In this document: in pieces, positions 1 to 5,604 of the stretch
Layout: every line of letters starts with the position of its first letter
Position numbering within the stretch: position 1 is the first letter of the stretch
Source: Candidatus Treponema excrementipullorum
GTDB taxonomy: Bacteria; Spirochaetota; Spirochaetia; Treponematales; Treponemataceae
Reading direction: 5' to 3'
Length of the DNA: 6,143 nucleotides
Assembly: GCA_018883625.1 (NCBI GenBank)
Contig: JAHLFV010000031.1
Location: 1 to 6,143, forward strand
Translations under genes and position numbers: made by a program
Notes under the pieces: model-generated
Seen by the model: only the letters and a program-made list of their open reading frames with translations
What the model was told of the DNA's origin: nothing
Databases searched by the model: none

Positions 1-307
<307 letters not shown>

Positions 308-341
308 TATTATCGTTTCCGTATAAATATTCTTTTTACTT

Positions 342-360
342 GAGTACTTTTGTTGTGCTC
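342..360 (+). other. Hairpin in the 23S-5S spacer
   Basis: Within the 76-base spacer (308-383), GAGTAC (342-347) can pair with GTGCTC (355-360) across a 7-base T-rich loop, with one G-U pair. No tRNA cloverleaf is visible in the spacer. The hairpin could be part of the rRNA processing signal, but a stem this short can occur by chance. Confidence 0.3.
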
Positions 361-383
361 GTCAGTTTCTCTTTTGTTAATAA

Positions 384-495
384 TGCCCGGTGGCCATAGC
401 GGAGAGGTAATACCCGTTCCCATCCCGAACACGGAAGTCAAGCTCTCTTGCGCCAATGATACTGCATTCGTGGGAAAGTAGGTAGCTGCCGGGCT
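384..495 (+). rRNA. rrf: 5S ribosomal RNA
   Basis: This is a complete 5S rRNA of about 112 nucleotides, a component of the 50S central protuberance. The closing helix forms between GCCCGG (385-390) and CCGGGC (489-494). The conserved loop sequence ACCCGTTCCCATCCCGAACA begins at 412, followed by CGGAAGTCAAGCTC, and the 3' part has the usual GGGAAAGTAGGT pattern. It sits 76 bases after the 23S end on the same strand, as expected for one rRNA transcript. The ends are set from the helix and may be off by one or two bases. Confidence 0.96.
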
Positions 496-506
496 TTTTA
501 TTTTTT
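485..506 (+). terminator. Likely rRNA operon terminator overlapping the 5S 3' end
   Basis: The 3' strand of the 5S closing helix, CCGGGC at 489-494, is followed directly by TTTTT (495-499), A, then TTTTTT (501-506). A G+C-rich helix abutting a T tract is the form of an intrinsic terminator. Here the mature rRNA helix itself would supply the stem. No other strong hairpin with a T tract occurs before prfA. Confidence 0.5.
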
Positions 507-689
507 AAATATATCTTCTAGTGACTTTCTTATCTATTTTATAACACACTGTGTGTTACCTGTTTGTTAATTTATTGCTTATTTTTTTCACTTTAGTTAA
601 TGAGTTATTTGTTGTTCTTATTTTAGGATCTAGTAATATGTAGTTATTTGTGTTGCTATTTATCTTTTATTTTGATATCTTATGTTATC
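496..689 (+). other. AT-rich intergenic region between 5S and prfA
   Basis: This 194-base stretch has no convincing gene. It contains the 5S terminator T tract, the palindrome at 542-558, and a possible -10 element TATAAC (540-545) whose matching -35 is poor. A Shine-Dalgarno-like AGGATC (625-630) precedes an immediate ATG-TAG (638-643). A promoter for prfA-prmC-rel probably lies here, but no hexamer pair stands out. Confidence 0.5.
542..558. promoter_or_regulatory. Perfect 17-bp palindrome, possible operator for the prfA operon
   Basis: TAACACAC (542-549), a central T (550) and GTGTGTTA (551-558) form a perfect 8-1-8 inverted repeat. It is far from both the 5S terminator and the prfA start, and its left arm overlaps the possible -10 element TATAAC (540-545). 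A one-base centre fits a binding site for a dimeric protein. As RNA it could also fold as a 6-bp stem with a 5-base loop, but no T tract follows, so it is not a typical terminator. I do not recognise the site as that of a known regulator. Confidence 0.4.
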
Positions 690-1769
690 ATGATTAAGAA
701 ATTGGAAGAGTTAGCAAAGCGATACGATGTAGTTAATGAAATGGTTCAGGATCCTGGGCTAGTAAAAGATCCAAAAAAATATAAAGAGGTTATGCGAGAA
801 CATTCGTATTTGACCGATGTTATGACTGCTTACAAAGAGTATCGTGATGTTTTACAGGGAATAGAGGATTCCCAACATTTGATAACAGAAGAATCAGATC
901 ACGATATGAAAGAAATGGCACGTGAAGAACTGAAGACTTTGGAAGGTCAACTTCCAGAACTTGAAGCAAAAATAAAAATGCTTTTGATTCCGCCTGATCC
1001 TCTTGAAGAAAAAAATATTATTATGGAAATCCGTGGTGGTACCGGTGGTGACGAGGCTTCTCTTTTCGCTGCTGATTTGTTCCGCATGTATACCCGCTAT
1101 GCTGAAACAAAAGGCTGGAAATATGAAGTTATGGATGCCAGCGAAACAGAAGTCGGTGGATATAAAGAAATATCATTTTCGATAAGCGGTAAGTTTGTAT
1201 ATGGTAGTTTGCGATGGGAAGCCGGAGTTCATCGTGTACAGCGTGTGCCGGAGACTGAAGCTCAGGGAAGAATTCATACCAGTGCAGTTACTGTAGCCGT
1301 TTTGCCGGAGGCTGAAGAAACTGAAATTGAGATTCGTCCTGAGGATTTGCGAGTAGATGTTATGCGTGCCGGTGGACCGGGAGGTCAGTGCGTTAATACA
1401 ACTGACTCAGCTGTGCGTCTTACCCACATTCCTACCGGTTTGGTTGTTATACAGCAAGACGAAAAAAGTCAGATAAAAAATAAGGCTAAAGCGATGCGTG
1501 TACTTCGCGCTCGACTTTTTGAGTTAGAAGAGTCCAAAAAACAAGCAGAACGTTCTGCTGCCCGAAAAAGTATGGTTGGTAGTGGTGACAGATCTGAGCG
1601 TATTCGTACATATAATTTTCCTCAAAACAGGGTTACTGACCACCGAATCAATCTGACTTTGTATAAATTGGATCAGTTTATGCAGGGCAATTTAGATGAA
1701 ATGATTGAGGCATTAAATATTTCTGCAAAAGAGGCCGCATTAAAGAGTTCTGCCGTTACAGAATCGTAA
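690..1769 (+). CDS. prfA: Peptide chain release factor 1 (RF1)
   Basis: RF1 reads UAA and UAG stop codons in the ribosomal A site and triggers hydrolysis of the peptidyl-tRNA ester bond. The product is 359 residues, the normal family length. Residues 1-100 are the helical N-terminal domain. The codon-recognition domain carries the P-x-T motif as Pro187-Glu188-Thr189, inside HRVQRVPETEAQGRIHTS. The catalytic GGQ loop is Gly231-Gly232-Gln233, followed by VNTTDSAVRLTH after one cysteine (Cys234), where many homologues have His or Ser. The P-x-T form and overall similarity indicate RF1 rather than RF2, which has SPF and usually a frameshift. I chose the ATG at 690 because the protein then begins MIKKLEELAKRYD, as relatives do. 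A TTG at 648 is in frame but would add 14 hydrophobic residues not expected in the family. No clear ribosome binding site precedes 690. It is the first gene of a three-gene cluster. Confidence 0.96.
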   Translation: MIKKLEELAKRYDVVNEMVQDPGLVKDPKKYKEVMREHSYLTDVMTAYKEYRDVLQGIEDSQHLITEESDHDMKEMAREELKTLEGQLPELEAKIKMLLIPPDPLEEKNIIMEIRGGTGGDEASLFAADLFRMYTRYAETKGWKYEVMDASETEVGGYKEISFSISGKFVYGSLRWEAGVHRVQRVPETEAQGRIHTSAVTVAVLPEAEETEIEIRPEDLRVDVMRAGGPGGQCVNTTDSAVRLTHIPTGLVVIQQDEKSQIKNKAKAMRVLRARLFELEESKKQAERSAARKSMVGSGDRSERIRTYNFPQNRVTDHRINLTLYKLDQFMQGNLDEMIEALNISAKEAALKSSAVTES

Positions 1770-1770
1770 T

Positions 1771-2679
1771 ATGTCAAAATTGACCATATATGAAGCACGA
1801 AAGTTCGGTTTTCAAATTTTGTCTCAGGCTGTTACTCAAGTGGGGCCGGTGACTTCTACTCCTCGTTTGGATAGTGATTGTATTTTAGCTGCCCTTTTAA
1901 ATGCTGACAAAACTTTTTTGTTAACCCACGGGGAGTTGTTTTTAAGTGAACAACAAGAGATAGACTTTAAAAAACTTATTCACCAGCGTACTTCCGGTTT
2001 ATCAGTAGCTTATATAACGGGTTACAAAGAATTTTATGGACGGGATTTTTTTGTTACTCCTTCTGTTCTAATCCCAAAGCCTGATACGGAGATCCTTGTT
2101 GAAAAATCTTTTGAAAAAATTATTACTTTACTTGATAAAAAAGAATCCCTTGTTATCTATGATGTTTGTACCGGCAGTGGTTGTATAGCTATTTCTTTAT
2201 ATAAAGAATTGGAAAATAAGAAATTGATACATCGGTGCAAGATTTTATGCAGTGATATTTCACCGGAAGCATTAAAAATTGCAGAGTACAATAGCAAAAA
2301 ACATGGATGTTCTATGGAGTTTTTGTGTGGTGATCTTTTGGAGCCCTTTAGAAGTAAACCTGAGCCTGATGTTATTATATCAAATCCTCCCTATGTGCCG
2401 TTGAACGTGTGTAATGAATTATTGGCAGACGGACGTAGTGAACCGATTTTAGCATTAAACGGTGATTGCGAAGGCTCTTCTGACGGTACAGGACTAATCA
2501 AGAAAATGATTGGTCCGTGTTATAAATTATTACATCATGACGGATTTATTTTTCTTGAAACCGGAGAATATAATTCTGACACGGTTAAAGAATATTTACT
2601 TGAACAAAATTTTAAGGACATTCGAGTTCACAATGACCTTGAAGGAATGCCTCGTGTTTTGGAAGCAAGGAAAGAATAA
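1771..2679 (+). CDS. prmC: Release factor glutamine methyltransferase PrmC (HemK)
   Basis: PrmC transfers a methyl group from S-adenosylmethionine to the GGQ glutamine of release factors in the cytoplasm, which raises termination efficiency. Its main substrate is encoded immediately upstream, with a 1-base gap. The product is 302 residues, slightly longer than the usual 275-290. Residues 1 to about 90 are the helical N-terminal domain that contacts the release factor. The linker contains LIPKPDTE (100-107), close to the family's LIPRPETE. The Rossmann methyltransferase core has the SAM-binding glycine motif DVCTGSG (131-137), an acidic Asp162 in DISPEAL, and the substrate-glutamine motif Asn205-Pro-Pro-Tyr208. 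All key residues are present, so the enzyme should be active. The start ATG at 1771 has only weak ribosome binding sequence, and translation is probably coupled to prfA. The NPPY motif with the family linker separates it from generic N6-adenine methyltransferases. Confidence 0.95.
   Translation: MSKLTIYEARKFGFQILSQAVTQVGPVTSTPRLDSDCILAALLNADKTFLLTHGELFLSEQQEIDFKKLIHQRTSGLSVAYITGYKEFYGRDFFVTPSVLIPKPDTEILVEKSFEKIITLLDKKESLVIYDVCTGSGCIAISLYKELENKKLIHRCKILCSDISPEALKIAEYNSKKHGCSMEFLCGDLLEPFRSKPEPDVIISNPPYVPLNVCNELLADGRSEPILALNGDCEGSSDGTGLIKKMIGPCYKLLHHDGFIFLETGEYNSDTVKEYLLEQNFKDIRVHNDLEGMPRVLEARKE
2667..2671 (+). promoter_or_regulatory. Ribosome binding site of rel, inside prmC
   Basis: AAGGA lies 7 bases before the ATG at 2679. 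That ATG shares its first base with the prmC stop codon TAA (2677-2679). The site supports this start and points to coupled translation of prmC and rel. Confidence 0.7.
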
Positions 2680-4490
2680 TGGCTTTTGTTGATTTTTTAT
2701 CATCAGATAAACTGTATTCTGAAAATGAAGTTTTAGAGTTATTTTTTTCAAACCATCTGTATTTTACTCCAGAAGAAAAGAGTAAAATACGGGATGCTTG
2801 GAAGTTTCTGTGTAAAAATACTGTTTCTATTAAAACCAGATCGGGAAAACCGTATTATTATCATGCAGTAAGAGTTGCTTCCACTTTGGCAGAACGTGAA
2901 TTAGACTGTCAGTGTATTATAGCCGGATTTTTACATAATATTTTGGCTTTTTCTGACTGTAAAGAAGAAGTTGTATTTCTTTTTGGAGAAGAAGTAGAAA
3001 AAATTATAGTAAGTACAGCTAGAATAACAAAATTGAAAATTCAAAATAAAACATTGCATCAAGCAGATTCTGTGCGAAAAATGCTTTTTGCTATGGTTGA
3101 CGATATCCGGGTAATTTTAATTATGTTGGCAGACAGATTAGACAGAATGAGAAATCTTGCTGACGAAGATTCTGTTGTGCAAAAGCAAGTTGCTCAGGAA
3201 GTTATAGATATTTGGGCTCCGCTGGCAAACCGAATCGGTATTTCTTCTGTTAAATCAGAATTGGAAGATTTAAGTTTAAAGTATTTAAACCCAGATGCTT
3301 ACCTGCAAATAAAAAAAATTGTTGCTTCAAAAAAACAGGAACGGGCAGATTATCTTGATAAAGCTGTAAAAGAAATACATAAAAGTGCTTCTAAAGCTGG
3401 TATAGAAGTTTCAATATCCAGTAGAGCAAAACATTTCTATTCAATTTATCAAAAGATGAAAAAACGAAATAAAGGTGTAGAAGAATTATTTGATTTATTG
3501 GCACTGCGAGTTCTTTGTAATACTCAAGCTGAATGCTATACCTTACTGGGAATCGTTCATAGTTTATGGAAACCTATGGATGGTAGATTTAAAGATTATA
3601 TTGCTATGCCAAAAGCTAATGGTTACAGAAGTTTACACACTACGGTAATCTGCGAAGGACGACCGTTGGAGGTTCAAATAAGAACCCATGAGATGCATTC
3701 CGTAGCGGAATTTGGTGTGGCAAGTCATTGGTTGTATAAAAAAGGGACAAATCACGACGATGTAAATATAAATTCTCTTTCAATTATAAATCAATTGAGA
3801 CAACTTCAAAAAGAGCATTTAAACGATGAACGTTTCTTTGCAGAGATCAAAGAGGAGCTGTTGGGAGATTCTATATTCGTTTTTACTCCCAAGGGTGAAG
3901 TTATAGAGTTGCCTAGAGGTGCTACTGCCGTGGATTTTGCTTATCATATCCACTCCGCTATAGGTGAAAAGATAACAGGAGCAAAAGCTGACGGTCATAT
4001 TATCCCTTTGTCAAAAAGTTTGAAAAATACTCAAATTGTAGAGATCTTAACATCTCCTCAAGCGCATCCTTCACAAAATCAATTAGAGTTTGTAAAAACC
4101 GCAAAGGCCAGAAGCAAGATCCGTTCGTGGCTTTCTCAACACGATCCCACATACTGCGATTATCAAAATCCTGCTGGTGGTAAAAATACTTCAGAGCAAG
4201 AAACCCCGACAGTGCCAGTTCGAAGTCACAAACGAGGAACCGGAGGTGCACCTAGTGTTCCCAAGGTTACAGGTACGGGGAAAATAAGAATTGGGAAAAC
4301 GACAAACTTTCTTGTAAAAAAAGCAGGATGTTGCAATCCTGAGTTTGGCGATGATATAATCGGTTATGTATCTCGGGGACGGGGGATAATTATTCACCGG
4401 GCTGACTGTTCTGTCTTTGCCCGGATTCCCAACAGTGCAGCTCAATCCCTTGCCGTTGAGTGGGATGTAGCAGAGGACAAACCGGAATAG
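2679..4490 (+). CDS. rel: RelA/SpoT-family (p)ppGpp synthetase with degenerate hydrolase domain
   Basis: This is a 603-residue stringent-response enzyme; typical long Rel/RelA/SpoT proteins have about 700-750. The N-terminal HD hydrolase fold is recognisable. His62, His86 and Asp152 are kept, but the HD...ED motif reads His86-Asn87...Ala90-Phe91, and the later ADRLHNMR motif reads ADRLDRMR (151-158). ppGpp hydrolysis is therefore probably lost. The synthetase domain looks intact: RAKHFYSIY (249-257), Asp272 in LFDLLALRV, RFKDYIAMPK (303-312) then NGYRSLHTT, and Glu331 in PLEVQIRT. RFKD is the form seen in Rel/SpoT, whereas E. coli RelA has an EXDD type. A TGS domain spans about 398-460. A Gly/Thr/Pro/Ser-rich linker (about 488-534) stands where the helical domain should be. 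A zinc-finger-type segment follows (Cys551, Cys552, His573, Cys577), and the protein ends where the ACT domain would start. Predicted role: pyrophosphate transfer from ATP to GDP/GTP, probably on ribosomes. Confidence 0.93.
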   Translation: MAFVDFLSSDKLYSENEVLELFFSNHLYFTPEEKSKIRDAWKFLCKNTVSIKTRSGKPYYYHAVRVASTLAERELDCQCIIAGFLHNILAFSDCKEEVVFLFGEEVEKIIVSTARITKLKIQNKTLHQADSVRKMLFAMVDDIRVILIMLADRLDRMRNLADEDSVVQKQVAQEVIDIWAPLANRIGISSVKSELEDLSLKYLNPDAYLQIKKIVASKKQERADYLDKAVKEIHKSASKAGIEVSISSRAKHFYSIYQKMKKRNKGVEELFDLLALRVLCNTQAECYTLLGIVHSLWKPMDGRFKDYIAMPKANGYRSLHTTVICEGRPLEVQIRTHEMHSVAEFGVASHWLYKKGTNHDDVNINSLSIINQLRQLQKEHLNDERFFAEIKEELLGDSIFVFTPKGEVIELPRGATAVDFAYHIHSAIGEKITGAKADGHIIPLSKSLKNTQIVEILTSPQAHPSQNQLEFVKTAKARSKIRSWLSQHDPTYCDYQNPAGGKNTSEQETPTVPVRSHKRGTGGAPSVPKVTGTGKIRIGKTTNFLVKKAGCCNPEFGDDIIGYVSRGRGIIIHRADCSVFARIPNSAAQSLAVEWDVAEDKPE

Positions 4491-4504
4491 TGGCCTATTT
4501 TTTT
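4486..4504 (+). terminator. Weak hairpin at the rel stop codon with T tract
   Basis: AATAG (4486-4490) pairs with CTATT (4495-4499) around a TGGC loop, and two preceding G residues could add G-U pairs. A run of seven T residues (4498-4504) overlaps and follows the stem. The rel stop codon forms one arm and the stop codon of the convergent gene forms part of the other. The A+T-rich stem is weak, so terminator function is uncertain. Confidence 0.3.
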
Positions 4505-5487
4505 GAAAAAATTATTGACAGAATTTGTTGTAAAATTACATGGAACAGTCCGGCTATAAACCAAATAAGCCAGGTAATTCCCCATGCAGCTGAAAGAAAA
4601 CTTATGATTAAATATAGTGCTGTTACAAGTAACCAATAAATCGAAAAAATAACAGAAATAATAGGATTAGCCTTATTTTTTCTGGAATATTCATTGATTT
4701 CCAAAAGTTTTTCAAAACCTTCATAAACTGTCCCGTGTTTGACTAATATAAAGACACCGATGGCAATGATGACTAAGAGAAAACAAACAGAAAAAAGTAT
4801 TGCAACTCTATTATCGCGGAAAAAAAGCATACTGATAAAAATAGGTACAGAAGCAACAATACAGAGTATTACACCGACTATATTTGAAATCAAATATGTA
4901 TGTTCAAAGGCTGTTTTTTTATCCAAAACAAATTGACGGGAAGTTTTGTCCAAAGATATAAATTCTTTTTCGATAAATTCATATTTTTTTAGACGCATCC
5001 CCGCATAGATAAACAGTCCGACAGCACTAGCTACAAAAACAAGAAGAATAATGATCCCCATAGACACTGCAACGTATTCTGCTATAAAACCGATTTGTGC
5101 TGAGGAAAGTCCTAGTAAAAAAATCAAAGGGATAGGCGATACAATACAAAGACTTGTACCTAAAGCAAAAAACAACGATAAAGTGCTATTTGTAGTGATA
5201 AAATCCTTAACTGTATCAAAATTAATGTAATGAGTAGTGATATCTACCGGAAAGTCTTGCTCTTGATTGTATTCACAAGCTGTTATGTCCTCTTCTTCTT
5301 TAAGCAAGTAATCTGTTGTAACTTGAAAAATACGTCCTAAAAGTACTATTTTTTCTATCTCAGGTACAGAATCTCCGCACTCCCATTTTGAAACAGATTG
5401 TCGGGAAACCTGCAATTTTTCTGCCAGCTCCTCCTGAGACCAACCTTGTTGTTTTCTCAAGTTGATAATTTTTTCTGCTAATGTCAT
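4495..5487 (-). CDS. XRE-family HTH regulator fused to a six-segment membrane domain
   Basis: The 330-residue product begins with a Cro/CI-type helix-turn-helix domain (about residues 3-62). This includes the recognition-helix pattern WSQEELAEKLQVSRQSVSKW and ends with the common TTDYLL. After a charged linker (64-95) come about six hydrophobic segments, near 103-126, 135-163, 198-223, 227-249, 275-297 and 300-327, with positively charged stretches between some of them. The protein should sit in the cytoplasmic membrane with its DNA-binding domain inside. This architecture is familiar from Firmicutes-type regulators, but its ligand and targets are unknown to me. The start at 5487 is supported by a strong ribosome binding site. 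The gene is convergent with rel, with only 4 bases between the stop codons. The palindrome at its promoter suggests it controls itself. Transfer from a Firmicute is possible but not shown. Confidence 0.85.
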   Translation of the reverse strand: MTLAEKIINLRKQQGWSQEELAEKLQVSRQSVSKWECGDSVPEIEKIVLLGRIFQVTTDYLLKEEEDITACEYNQEQDFPVDITTHYINFDTVKDFITTNSTLSLFFALGTSLCIVSPIPLIFLLGLSSAQIGFIAEYVAVSMGIIILLVFVASAVGLFIYAGMRLKKYEFIEKEFISLDKTSRQFVLDKKTAFEHTYLISNIVGVILCIVASVPIFISMLFFRDNRVAILFSVCFLLVIIAIGVFILVKHGTVYEGFEKLLEINEYSRKNKANPIISVIFSIYWLLVTALYLIISFLSAAWGITWLIWFIAGLFHVILQQILSIIFSKK

Positions 5488-5492
5488 AAGAG

Positions 5493-5499
5493 CCCCCTT
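5493..5499 (-). promoter_or_regulatory. Strong ribosome binding site of the HTH-membrane gene
   Basis: Read on the reverse strand, AAGGGGG lies 5 bases before the ATG at 5487-5485. This fixes the start, and the HTH domain begins within the first few residues as expected. Confidence 0.75.
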
Positions 5500-5510
5500 A
5501 ACCTTTGATT

Positions 5511-5525
5511 TATACTTGAAGTATA
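5511..5525. promoter_or_regulatory. Perfect 7-1-7 palindrome, probable operator of the HTH-membrane gene
   Basis: TATACTT (5511-5517), a central G (5518) and AAGTATA (5519-5525) form a perfect inverted repeat. The -10 hexamer of the promoter candidate is contained in the right arm, so a protein bound here would block RNA polymerase. The half-site core recurs as AGTATAG at 5535-5541, exactly 15 bases from AGTATAG at 5520-5526. The downstream Cro/CI-type protein is the obvious candidate to bind it, which is inference. Confidence 0.55.
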
Positions 5526-5548
5526 GGGCGTTCCAGTATAGATTTCCA
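5520..5548 (-). promoter_or_regulatory. Sigma-70-type promoter candidate for the HTH-membrane gene
   Basis: On the reverse strand, TGGAAA (5548-5543, four of six matches to TTGACA) is followed after exactly 17 bases by TATACT (5525-5520, five of six matches to TATAAT). Transcription would begin near 5513, leaving a leader of about 25 bases that contains the ribosome binding site. Confidence 0.5.
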
Positions 5549-5562
5549 CCAAGAGCACTTTG

Positions 5563-5584
5563 AAAAAGGGCAACCAGTAGTTGC
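5563..5584 (-). terminator. Possible terminator after the right-edge gene
   Basis: On the reverse strand, GCAAC (5584-5580) pairs with GTTGC (5574-5570) across a 5-base loop, followed by CC and five T residues (5567-5563). It lies about 20 bases past the stop codon of the gene ending at 5605, a sensible place for a terminator. The five-pair stem is short and the CC interrupts the T tract, so strength is doubtful. Confidence 0.35.
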
Positions 5585-5604
5585 TTTTGGAAAATATCTT
5601 GACT

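Noticed and set aside
308..383. Possible tRNA gene between 23S and 5S.
   Set aside because: There is no T-loop GTTCNANNC pattern, no acceptor stem and no cloverleaf in this AT-rich spacer.
648..689. TTG at 648 as the prfA start.
   Set aside because: It adds 14 hydrophobic residues not found in RF1 proteins. The ATG at 690 gives the standard N-terminus and length.
4000..4445. Reverse-strand open frames within rel.
   Set aside because: They are fully contained in a strongly conserved coding gene, have no ribosome binding sites or recognisable domains, and are shadows of it.
4491..4560. The missing ACT domain of Rel might lie after a premature stop or frameshift.
   Set aside because: Read-through past the TAG gives about 22 residues before another stop, with no ACT-like pattern, and this DNA encodes the end of the convergent gene.
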